NCBI GenBank assembly: GCA_031993545.1
Contig: DAMAHZ010000007.1
Coordinates: 1 to 64,000 of the forward strand
DNA: 64,000 nt
Origin: UBA1535 sp002323775
GTDB lineage: Bacteria > Bacillota > Clostridia > Tissierellales > Sedimentibacteraceae
Direction of reading: 5' to 3'
The notes under the pieces are model-generated. The model did no database searches and was not told the DNA's origin. It saw only the letters and a program-made list of their open reading frames with translations. The position numbers were made by a program, and so were the translations under genes. Positions 1 through 6,767 of this stretch are shown one piece after another (the first letter of the stretch is position 1; every line of letters begins with the position of its first letter).

Positions 1-183
1 AGAAAAATCGTAAAAAGAGGAAGAAATGCTAAAATAACCTCTGCTCCAAAAAATCAAGAAATGATAGACTATAGATATGCAACAGGCTTCGAATGTCTAT
101 TTGGATATTTATATCTAAGAAATGAAAGCGAAAGAATATCATATTTGTTTGATGAAATTCTAAAGATAGTATATAGCGAATAG
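1..183 (+). CDS. mrnC: Mini-ribonuclease 3, C-terminal part (cut by window edge)
   Basis: The reading frame is open from base 1 and ends at TAG 181-183, giving 60 residues. They match the end of the Mini-III family: RGRNAK, then PKN, then a YRYATGFECLFGYLYL-like helix. Mini-III is the RNase III-like enzyme, lacking the double-stranded-RNA-binding domain, that matures 23S rRNA ends in Firmicutes (family knowledge). The N-terminal catalytic half lies outside the window. In relatives the next gene is rlmB, with thyX sometimes between; here about 6.5 kb intervenes. Confidence 0.85.
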   Translation, partial: RKIVKRGRNAKITSAPKNQEMIDYRYATGFECLFGYLYLRNESERISYLFDEILKIVYSE

Positions 184-229
184 AAGAAAGAAGGCTGTTG
201 TAAAACGGCCTTGTATGAAAATCGTGAAC

Positions 230-269
230 AAAAATGCACCTTGATTTTATATCTCAAAGTGCATTTTTT
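230..269. terminator. Bidirectional terminator after mrnC
   Basis: A 10-bp perfect stem (230-239 with 259-268) has a T-run on the plus side and an A-run at its left foot, so it can end transcription from both directions. It sits between mrnC (+) and the convergent methyltransferase gene (-). A second, AT-only inverted repeat (291-301 with 317-327) lies beside it. Confidence 0.75.
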
Positions 270-342
270 ATTTTGAGGTTTTTATTGTGCAATATGTTAT
301 TACAAATTAATTTTACAATAACATATTTAGTTCTATTTTTTC

Positions 343-1371
343 TTATTTCTTTTTTAGCACTACTGTTACTTCTGAGCGATTGTGGAACAGTTGTCTTGCT
401 CCGTAGATATTATACCAGCTTTGTAATTTAGTTATTGAATTATTTGTAATCGCTTGTACTTTTTTAGTTGGAAGCTTTAATGTCATGATAGCAATTCCGT
501 CAGAATTCAAATATTCAGCAGCAATCCCCATCAAGGCAACTGATTCTTTAACATCCATTCTCATATCATTAACAATGACATCAAATTTGTTATTATTTTT
601 AAGATACTCCTGAGCAAGACCCTTAAAATGCAAAACATTTGGATTTTTTGCTATAATAGGATTAAGCTCTGCTGGATCAACAGCTACAACATCTAAATTG
701 TATTTTAACAAAACCTTAGTCCAACCCCCAGGAGCTGCACCTAAATCCAATCCGGTTTTATACTCGCTAAAATCTAAATTAAACACATCTATAGCTTCTA
801 AAAGCTTAAATTCTGCCCTGCTAATTAAATTTTCATCTTTTCTAAATTTATATTCGCCACCAGACCAATTGCTTAAATTATATTTTGTTAAAGATATCCC
901 AATAAATGCTAAATTTTCAGTGATAAAAATTGATACAATCTGCTCAGGTGATTTAACATCTAAATTAAAGCCGTCTTTCTCCAGTGTATTTGCTAATTCC
1001 TTATTTACATCACTTGCTTTATAAGTAAAGCTTGTGTCACTCATTAATCTAGTTTGTATGGAAAAGGTCTTATTTATATCTAATTTATCAATTAAATTAT
1101 GTTTGTTATCAGTTATTTGTTTTATATCGTCTATATCTTTTTTTATTTCAAGTTCAAAATCGACTGGGCATATATGTCTAACAAAGATAGCTTGATTTTT
1201 TATAAACATATTGGCAGTGTCTATAAAAGATGTTTGCAAGCTCAAAACCCCAACACCTCCATCAATCCATCCTGAAAAAGTATCACTTTCTAAAAAACTA
1301 TTCATTTCATTTAAAGCCATCTGACTTGACAAAACATCTGAAGTAAAAATTAATTTATTTACATATCGCAT
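343..1371 (-). CDS. RlmM/FtsJ-like SAM-dependent rRNA ribose methyltransferase
   Basis: This 342-residue protein has a C-terminal Rossmann methyltransferase domain. It shows SAM motif I (DLGAAPGGWTKVLL), followed by an acidic loop (DPAEL). The K-D-K-E tetrad of the FtsJ/RlmM 2'-O-methyltransferases is readable as AEFKLLEA, VNDMRMD, MTLKLP and SEVTVVL. The N-terminal 150 residues resemble the substrate-binding part of RlmM, which modifies 23S rRNA C2498 in E. coli; the exact target here is inferred. The start is supported by a GGAG site on the minus strand (near 1380). It is divergent from the HTH gene and has its own promoter. It could be annotated simply as a SAM-dependent methyltransferase. 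Confidence 0.85.
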   Translation of the reverse strand: MRYVNKLIFTSDVLSSQMALNEMNSFLESDTFSGWIDGGVGVLSLQTSFIDTANMFIKNQAIFVRHICPVDFELEIKKDIDDIKQITDNKHNLIDKLDINKTFSIQTRLMSDTSFTYKASDVNKELANTLEKDGFNLDVKSPEQIVSIFITENLAFIGISLTKYNLSNWSGGEYKFRKDENLISRAEFKLLEAIDVFNLDFSEYKTGLDLGAAPGGWTKVLLKYNLDVVAVDPAELNPIIAKNPNVLHFKGLAQEYLKNNNKFDVIVNDMRMDVKESVALMGIAAEYLNSDGIAIMTLKLPTKKVQAITNNSITKLQSWYNIYGARQLFHNRSEVTVVLKKK

Positions 1372-1417
1372 TTAAAAATCTCCTACTAAGCAATTTATAT
1401 TATTATATTTTCTTAGT

Positions 1418-1446
1418 ATTTTATCACAATAGCTTGTTATGGTCAA
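1418..1446 (-). promoter_or_regulatory. Sigma-A promoter of the RlmM-like gene
   Basis: Read on the minus strand, TTGACC (1446-1441) is separated by 17 bp from TAAAAT (1423-1418), with TG just upstream of the -10. The start codon is about 45 bp downstream. Confidence 0.7.
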
Positions 1447-1475
1447 ACTGTATTATTAGTTTGAAAAGGTAAGTT

Positions 1476-1487
1476 CTTATTAATAAG
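1476..1487. promoter_or_regulatory. Palindrome, candidate operator 1
   Basis: A perfect 12-bp palindrome, CTTATTAATAAG, lies in the divergent intergenic region. It shares the 10-bp core TTATTAATAA with a second palindrome at 1629-1640. Together they look like operator copies for a dimeric regulator; binding is inference. Confidence 0.4.
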
Positions 1488-1626
1488 TTTTAAGTGAATT
1501 CCATAGTAATAATCAAGCAAAATTTATATTAAGCTTTTAATCTGAAGCCTTAATCAACAAATGTTAAAATTTCAAAGTTTTTAATGCAAACTCTACTTAT
1601 AGTTGACCTGTTCAAATTACAGTAGC

Positions 1627-1655
1627 TTGTTATTAATAACTTTAATGTGTATAAT
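1627..1655 (+). promoter_or_regulatory. Promoter of the HTH gene with an embedded palindrome
   Basis: TTGTTA (1627-1632), a 17-bp spacer, then TATAAT (1650-1655), 45 bp upstream of the ATG. The perfect palindrome GTTATTAATAAC (1629-1640) overlaps the -35 and spacer, a position suited to repression, perhaps autorepression by the downstream HTH protein. The rest of 1372-1699 shows only AT-rich sequence. Confidence 0.6.
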
Positions 1656-1699
1656 AAATTAAAGAAATTTTATAAAATCATAAGTAAAGGAGAATAATT

Positions 1700-2863
1700 A
1701 TGGGATCATTTGAAACAGGGAATATTATTTCCAAAATACGCAAAGAAAAAAACATGACACAAAAGGAGCTTGCTAATCTTCTAAATGTTTCAGATAAGGC
1801 AGTATCGAAGTGGGAAAGAGGGGAGAGCTATCCAGATGTAGCTTTACTGCCCTTACTATCCAATGTTTTAGGTATATCGATAGATGAGTTGCTGAATTCA
1901 AAAAATCATATAAGTGGAGAAGAAGTATCTGCCAACAAAGAAGAAACAACAGATAACAGTACTGATGGGCAAATTTCCAATAATAAAGAAGCATATAAAC
2001 ATCTGATAGAGGACCATAAGTTAAAATTTGAAAGAAATTGGTTTTTTATATATTTTTCAATGGTATTGTCTCTATTAACGGGATATCTTGCTTTACCATT
2101 TGGATTACATAGGATTATTTCGATATTTTTACCGTTATTTATATTAGGCTTGTTCTATTTTATTGACAAAAAATATCAAATGACATTTAATAGACTTCAA
2201 AATTATGTAGATTATGAAATAAACAAGATAAATACAAGACCTTATTATCAACTATTGATATTCTTAATAGTTCAATCCCTTGCTTTGATTATGATTGGAA
2301 GAATAACAATGTTTAATGATGCCGGCAGACTGAAATTATATACAATATCTGTAGATGATTCAATATTTTTTATGAAAATATTGAATTTTATAGCACTTTG
2401 GATTATATTTCTGAAATATCGTGAATTTTTAAAAGAATTTAACATATTTATATTTGCTAATCTAGTTATAAATTTTTTACTTAGCATAACTATAATGATA
2501 ATAAGGATGCAAATAAGACTTGCCAATCCTCTAATGGAACCATCGTTTAGACATGCTGCAAAATATATAGGCTACCCTAATTTAATTGCCCTTGGTATAG
2601 TGCTGTTAATTGCGATATCAATAAGTACTGTGTTTTTAAAAATGAAAAACGTATCATCAAAGGGAAAAAAAGCATTATTTTTAATAAGTTTGATTATAAA
2701 TTCGAGCATATTTATATCTTATAAAAGCGTAGAATATGTTTTTAATGACAATGTAAATATATGTTGGGTAAATACTTATAATCTAAAAAATATTTTTCTA
2801 GTATTTGTCATTTTATACTATATATCAGTAATTATCTATGAAAAATCAAAAATAACGAAGTAA
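1700..2863 (+). CDS. XRE-family HTH regulator with multi-pass membrane domain
   Basis: This 387-residue protein joins an N-terminal HTH_3 domain (about residues 8-65; typical SDKAVSKWERGESYPD recognition segment) to a polar linker (about 70-110). A hydrophobic C-terminal half follows with roughly eight predicted membrane segments between residues 115 and 383. AAGGAG sits 7 bp before the ATG. Clostridia have many such membrane-tethered XRE regulators, often autoregulated and linked to envelope stress or nearby transporters (family knowledge); no ligand or target is visible here. It lies just upstream of the Agr genes on the same strand but is separated from them by a 16-bp hairpin, so it is probably a separate unit. 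Confidence 0.85.
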   Translation: MGSFETGNIISKIRKEKNMTQKELANLLNVSDKAVSKWERGESYPDVALLPLLSNVLGISIDELLNSKNHISGEEVSANKEETTDNSTDGQISNNKEAYKHLIEDHKLKFERNWFFIYFSMVLSLLTGYLALPFGLHRIISIFLPLFILGLFYFIDKKYQMTFNRLQNYVDYEINKINTRPYYQLLIFLIVQSLALIMIGRITMFNDAGRLKLYTISVDDSIFFMKILNFIALWIIFLKYREFLKEFNIFIFANLVINFLLSITIMIIRMQIRLANPLMEPSFRHAAKYIGYPNLIALGIVLLIAISISTVFLKMKNVSSKGKKALFLISLIINSSIFISYKSVEYVFNDNVNICWVNTYNLKNIFLVFVILYYISVIIYEKSKITK

Positions 2864-2984
2864 TTATTATAAAGTTTTAGATGCCTTTTATATTTTGTGC
2901 CTCAATAATAAAACAAATTATATTATTAAGTAAAGATGTAAATACCACTATATAATTAAAATTTTAGTTAAATATTTATTACAT

Positions 2985-3029
2985 ATAATGCAACAGAAAA
3001 ATTGTATATTAAATTTTCTGTTGCATTAT
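2985..3029. terminator. 16-bp perfect hairpin between HTH gene and agrA
   Basis: Arms 2985-3000 and 3014-3029 are perfectly complementary (16 bp) around a 13-base loop. There is no strong T-run after the right arm, so this may be an imperfect terminator or another structured element. The remainder of 2864-3183 is AT-rich, with no further ORF. Confidence 0.5.
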
Positions 3030-3183
3030 GGCTTAATTAACAATATAATGAAAATAAATTATCAATAAGTAGACATAATATTTTATTTTATTCTTGGAAA
3101 TCTTAAAATTTAGATTTCTAATTTGTTTTATGATATTTAGATAATTATAATATATAATTAATATCCTGAGGGGGATGATTATA

Positions 3184-3906
3184 ATGTTTAGAGTTGCAAT
3201 ATGTGATGATGAAAAAACTATATGTTCACAGATAGAAAAAGTAATATTAGATTATCAAAAAGATTGTGCTGAAGAAATAGATGTTTTAACTTTTTCATCC
3301 GGAGAAGAACTACATAAAATTATAAAAGATGGACAAGCCTTTGATTTGATTTTTCTTGATATTGAACTTGATAAATTAAATGGTATCGAAGTTGGTAAAA
3401 TAATACGTGAAGAATTAAATGATAATATTACACAAATCGTATATATTTCTGCAAATAAAGACTATGCAATGGAATTATTTGAAAATAGACCGCTAAATTT
3501 TTTGGTTAAGCCGATTTGCTGTGAAAAAATAATAAAAAATTTGAATGTAGCAATTAATTTACATAAAAATAGCAATTTGTTTTTTGAGGTTTATTGCAAT
3601 TATAATTTCACTAAAATACCATATAAAAAAATTATGTATTTTGAAAGCAATGATAAAAAAATCAATATAATTACAATAGATGAAAAGTATGAATATTACG
3701 GCAAATTATCAGAATTGAAAAAAGAAGTAAAAGAAAAAGATTTTATACAAATCCACAAATCTCATTTGGTTAATTATCAATACATAGTTGAAGTAAGTTA
3801 TGAAAAAATTATATTGACTAATGGTGAGGAATTAAATATTAGTCAATCATATAGAAAAGAAGTAAGAAATAATCTTAAGATGAGAAGAAAGGAGCTTTAT
3901 AGATGA
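3184..3906 (+). CDS. agrA: AgrA-like LytTR response regulator
   Basis: A 240-residue response regulator. The N-terminal receiver domain begins FRVAICDDE, has its phospho-acceptor at Asp59 in IFLDIEL and a conserved Lys in LVKPI. The C-terminal LytTR DNA-binding domain (about 135-235) includes YFESNDKKINI, FIQIHKSHLVN and ISQSYRKEV. An in-frame ATG exists at 3175, but the GAGGGG site (3169-3174) abuts it; the ATG at 3184 has proper spacing and gives the usual AgrA N-terminus. Its stop overlaps the start of agrC (ATGA), so the pair is translationally coupled. It is expected to be phosphorylated by AgrC and to activate agr promoters. Confidence 0.9.
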   Translation: MFRVAICDDEKTICSQIEKVILDYQKDCAEEIDVLTFSSGEELHKIIKDGQAFDLIFLDIELDKLNGIEVGKIIREELNDNITQIVYISANKDYAMELFENRPLNFLVKPICCEKIIKNLNVAINLHKNSNLFFEVYCNYNFTKIPYKKIMYFESNDKKINIITIDEKYEYYGKLSELKKEVKEKDFIQIHKSHLVNYQYIVEVSYEKIILTNGEELNISQSYRKEVRNNLKMRRKELYR

Positions 3907-5195
3907 ACATAATTACTGGAAATGCGATATATTTAATAACCAACCTGTTCAGAACGTACGTTTTGCATAGGTTTTTGAGCGTTTTTTTAAAAAGAAATAT
4001 TGAAATTAAAAATAAAGTAGAAATTTTTTTATACGTAGGATATTATATAGTTAATAGCAGCATAAATCTTGTTTTTTTTAATCCATTTGTAAATTTAGTA
4101 TCAAATTTGATTTTGTTTTATTTATTAACTTTTATATACGATGGAAAGATTATTACACGTATTGTTTCGGTTGTTATTATGTATTCATCGTCTATGATGT
4201 TTGAGACTATAGTTTACAACCTTTCTGCTCGTTTTAATTTATCATTTAACCTAAAGGATTTTACGATTATAGTTTCAAATTTATTACTATTTATTTTAAC
4301 ACTTTTACTTGAAAGAAAAATTGGGAAAAAAAGAATAATTAATGTTAGAGGAGTTCATCTACTCATGGTTTTTTGTATTCCTTTATGCAGCATCGCTGTT
4401 GTAGCAATCTTATTTTTAGCAAAGATTAGTTCGATTTTTACTATAATAATTGTAAGCATTTTATTTTCCATAAATATTATAAACTTTTATTTATATGATA
4501 TTTTAATTAAATATTATAATGATAAGTACGAAAATGATTTATTAAAACAGCAAAATGACGCATATCTGAATCAGTTAGAAATAATTAGAGAATCTCAAAA
4601 AAATATAAAAATGCTAAAGCATGATATGAAAAATCATGTTATTTCAATTCAAAATATGATAAAAAACGTAAGCAATGTTGAATTGAATGATTATCTTGAG
4701 ACAATGCTTGACAATGTAAATAATAAAAAGGAATATGTTAATTCAGGCAATACAGAAATTGACAGCTTATTAAATTATAAAATTAATGAAGCTGCGGAAT
4801 TATGTTCTAATCTGGATATAGATATAAATATACCAAATAATATTAATATAGAACTATTTGATTTAGTTGTAATTTTAGGAAATCTGTTAGATAATTCCTT
4901 AGATGCTATAAGAAAAGTTCCTGACAAATATTTATATGTAGAGATTAAATTAGAAAAATCCATGCTGTTTATAACAGTAAAAAATACATTTGATGGAATG
5001 ATAAATAAAAGTGATAACAGAATATTGACTACAAAAAATGATATACACAATCATGGCTTAGGTTTAATAAATATAGAAAATATTATAAATAAATACAATG
5101 GATCTTTAGATATTGAATATGATGAAAATACATTTTTAGTGGATGTAGTTCTATATGTTAACAAAAATAGTAACAATCAAGTTGAGAATGCTTAA
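3903..5195 (+). CDS. agrC: AgrC-like GHKL sensor histidine kinase
   Basis: A 430-residue kinase. The first ~205 residues are hydrophobic, with six to seven membrane helices, the peptide-sensing part. A coiled linker follows, then a dimerisation region with phospho-acceptor His240 in MLKHDMKNHVISI. The HATPase of the AgrC/ComD (HPK10) type has an N-box (NLLDNSLDA) and G-box (HGLGLINIENI). It overlaps agrA by 4 bp. By family it detects the cyclic peptide made from AgrD by AgrB. The order kinase-after-regulator is the reverse of the staphylococcal operon. Confidence 0.92.
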   Translation: MNIITGNAIYLITNLFRTYVLHRFLSVFLKRNIEIKNKVEIFLYVGYYIVNSSINLVFFNPFVNLVSNLILFYLLTFIYDGKIITRIVSVVIMYSSSMMFETIVYNLSARFNLSFNLKDFTIIVSNLLLFILTLLLERKIGKKRIINVRGVHLLMVFCIPLCSIAVVAILFLAKISSIFTIIIVSILFSINIINFYLYDILIKYYNDKYENDLLKQQNDAYLNQLEIIRESQKNIKMLKHDMKNHVISIQNMIKNVSNVELNDYLETMLDNVNNKKEYVNSGNTEIDSLLNYKINEAAELCSNLDIDINIPNNINIELFDLVVILGNLLDNSLDAIRKVPDKYLYVEIKLEKSMLFITVKNTFDGMINKSDNRILTTKNDIHNHGLGLINIENIINKYNGSLDIEYDENTFLVDVVLYVNKNSNNQVENA

Positions 5196-5347
5196 AAAAG
5201 TTGACAAATCAATAAATACAAGCACATCCTGCAATAAAACTCCAATAAAATAAATAAGAAAAATAAATTTGCAATACAAAAAAACAACTAAATTCGAGAA
5301 AAAATATATTAATTTCGCCATACTTCGGCACAAAAAAATATTTGTGC

Positions 5348-5353
5348 TATAAT
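5348..5353 (+). promoter_or_regulatory. Candidate -10 element of the agrDB transcript
   Basis: A perfect TATAAT stands 67 bp before the agrD start codon. No good -35 is present at 17 bp (TCGGCA), which is what an activator-dependent promoter would show. The gap 5196-5420 holds no convincing gene. Confidence 0.5.
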
Positions 5354-5364
5354 TATACCATCAA

Positions 5365-5393
5365 GCAGTTAGTATAAAATTTAATATTAACTG
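5365..5393. promoter_or_regulatory. Inverted LytTR-type (AgrA) sites upstream of agrD
   Basis: CAGTTAGTAT (5366-5375) and ATATTAACTG (5384-5393) form a 10-bp inverted repeat with one mismatch. Against the published LytTR consensus (W-M-M-GTT-N-R-K), the left site GCAGTTAGT matches 8 of 9 and the right site, read on the minus strand as TCAGTTAAT, matches 9 of 9. LytTR sites are normally direct repeats and upstream of the promoter; these are inverted and downstream of the TATAAT, so the role is uncertain. Confidence 0.4.
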
Positions 5394-5420
5394 ACAATAA
5401 TTATAAGGAGAAATGGTTTT

Positions 5421-5564
5421 ATGAAAGCTTTAGTTTACAGATTAGGAAGTATGATTGCAAGTCTAGCACTTATGGTTACAGCTTTGAATGTAAATACTGC
5501 ATGTACTTGGATTGTGCATCAGCCTAAATTGCCAAAAGGCGCAGAAAAACTTCGCAAATTTTAG
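5421..5564 (+). CDS. agrD: AgrD, cyclic lactone autoinducer prepeptide
   Basis: A 47-residue ORF, preceded by AAGGAG (5405-5410). It has the AgrD layout: an amphipathic N-terminal leader (MKALVYRLGSMIASLALMV), the core NTACTWIVHQ, and the conserved tail QPKLPKGAEKL. The single Cys (residue 28) would form the thiolactone. By comparison with the clostridial pattern SACLWFTHQPE, the ring is predicted as Cys-Thr-Trp-Ile-Val with a short N-terminal extension; this is inference. It is followed 5 bp later by agrB, its processing enzyme. Confidence 0.9.
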   Translation: MKALVYRLGSMIASLALMVTALNVNTACTWIVHQPKLPKGAEKLRKF

Positions 5565-5569
5565 TAAAG

Positions 5570-6148
5570 ATGAAGTTTTGTGAAAAAATTACAGAAAATT
5601 TAGCAGCTAATGGTATCATAGCATATGAAGATAAGGACCTATATACATATGGATTTAAACAAGGCTCATTAATACTGTTAAACATAATAACAACTATAAT
5701 AATAGGCCTTATCTTTAATGTGTTATGGCAATGTATTGTGTTTTTACTAGCTTATGTTCCTCTTAGGTCGTATGCCGGAGGATATCACGCTAGAACTCAA
5801 TTGCGATGCTATTTATTTTCAATAATCTTGATGATAGTAGTTTCTTTTATAATAAAATATATACCTTGGAATGAATTAAGCATTATGGTATTAACTTTAG
5901 TATCTAGTGGGGTGATACTAAAGCTCGCACCTATTGCTGATGCAAATAAACCTCTTGACATAAAAGAAGAACAGGTTTATAAAGTAAAATCAAGATTAAT
6001 TTTATTATTTGAAGTATTTCTGATATGTGTATTTGTTAAATTGAGTTATATCCAAATATCAATATGTATAATGATTTCAATAACGGCACTATCAATAATG
6101 CTGTTAATTAGTTGCAAAAACAAACTATTTAAACGTGTTGTAAGTTAG
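5570..6148 (+). CDS. agrB: AgrB, autoinducer prepeptide-processing membrane peptidase
   Basis: A 192-residue integral membrane protein of the AgrB family. The signature RSYAGGYHARTQLRCY contains the catalytic pair His73 and Cys80, equivalent to His77/Cys84 of S. aureus AgrB. Five to six hydrophobic segments follow the expected pattern. AgrB cleaves the AgrD tail and forms the thiolactone. The start is 5 bp after the agrD stop, so both come from one transcript. The length is typical for the family. Confidence 0.93.
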   Translation: MKFCEKITENLAANGIIAYEDKDLYTYGFKQGSLILLNIITTIIIGLIFNVLWQCIVFLLAYVPLRSYAGGYHARTQLRCYLFSIILMIVVSFIIKYIPWNELSIMVLTLVSSGVILKLAPIADANKPLDIKEEQVYKVKSRLILLFEVFLICVFVKLSYIQISICIMISITALSIMLLISCKNKLFKRVVS

Positions 6149-6237
6149 TCTTAAATTTGGACAACAAGCCTATCAAAAAATTAAATATATAAATTAGAGA
6201 TATTATATATAAAATTAGTGGTTTTGCCTATGCAGTT

Positions 6238-6263
6238 AAACGTTTAAGCATAGTAAGAGTAGG
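6238..6263. promoter_or_regulatory. Interrupted palindrome upstream of the Cys-rich ORF
   Basis: CTATGC (6238-6243) and GCATAG (6258-6263) flank the perfect 12-bp palindrome TTAAACGTTTAA (6246-6257). The segment contains GCAGTTAAA, which resembles the LytTR half-sites before agrD (7 of 9 consensus positions). It may be an operator linking this locus to AgrA; unproven. Confidence 0.35.
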
Positions 6264-6289
6264 TATAATTTCTACAAGAAAAGTATAGA

Positions 6290-6534
6290 TTGAAATTATG
6301 TGGTTCAAGAAAAGACAATAGTAATCAGGTTGGTATATCAGGCTGTATAGCCTGTGTTATGGTTGCGGGGGGTGTATGTACATTTGCGAGGACAATTGTT
6401 GTGGCAATTGTTATTCTAAGATATGTAGAAATAGTGGATGTACTAAAGTTCGTGTTAATAAATGTAATAAGATATGTAGTGATAGTTGTACTAGAAAAGC
6501 AGGAATTTGTGTAGACAATAGGTTGTTTAATTAA
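6290..6534 (+). pseudogene. Cys-rich small protein split over two frames at a G6 run
   Basis: From TTG 6290 one frame reads KLCGSRKDNSNQVGISGCIACV, then loses its character after the six G at 6367-6372. The -1 frame, open from 6325 to TAA 6532-6534, encodes 13 Cys in 69 codons, with segments such as CYGCGGCMYICEDNCCGNC and NKCNKICSDSC. Joining the two at the G run gives one coherent Cys-rich polypeptide of about 81 residues. The junction GCG GGG GGT fits the -1 slippery heptamer GGGGGGT, and a 7-bp hairpin (6392-6398/6405-6411) follows. It is either a frameshift mutation or sequencing error, or programmed -1 frameshifting. The start and weak ribosome site are uncertain. I recognise no family. 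Confidence 0.5.
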
Positions 6535-6550
6535 AAATTATTAGCCATAC

Positions 6551-6593
6551 ATTAAACTATCAATCTTTATAATATAAAGATTGATAGTTTAAT
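6551..6593. terminator. 20-bp perfect hairpin downstream of the Agr region
   Basis: Arms 6551-6570 and 6574-6593 pair perfectly over 20 bp with a 3-base loop. No T-run follows, as with the 16-bp hairpin at 2985. It probably ends the agr/Cys-rich transcript or protects its 3' end. Confidence 0.55.
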
Positions 6594-6717
6594 AGTAATG
6601 GTTATTTGTGTAGGTATAAATTAACCACATGTACAAAGCTTTATCAAAAATAAAGAAGTGTAATCTCATTAATAAAGTTTTATTAATTATTTTGTAGTAT
6701 TTTATAAAAAAATCGTG

Positions 6718-6723
6718 TATAAT
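6718..6723 (+). promoter_or_regulatory. Candidate -10 box of rlmB
   Basis: TATAAT, 45 bp upstream of the rlmB start. The -35 region is weak (TAGTAT at 17 bp). A promoter is needed here because rlmB is cut off from its usual upstream neighbours. Confidence 0.5.
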
Positions 6724-6767
6724 ATAACTCAAAAGAAATTAAGGACTTAGAAAGGAACTTGAGTTAT

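Noticed and set aside
5151..5333. 60-codon hydrophobic minus-strand ORF after agrC
   Set aside because: No ribosome site before its ATG, it overlaps the agrC end, and AT-rich DNA easily gives such hydrophobic frames.
6298..6321. ATG start for the Cys-rich -1 frame
   Set aside because: That frame hits TAG TAA after seven codons, so the Cys-rich part cannot be reached from this ATG without read-through of two stops.
184..6767. Mobile element carrying the agr genes
   Set aside because: No transposase, recombinase, tRNA-end duplication or flanking direct repeat was seen.
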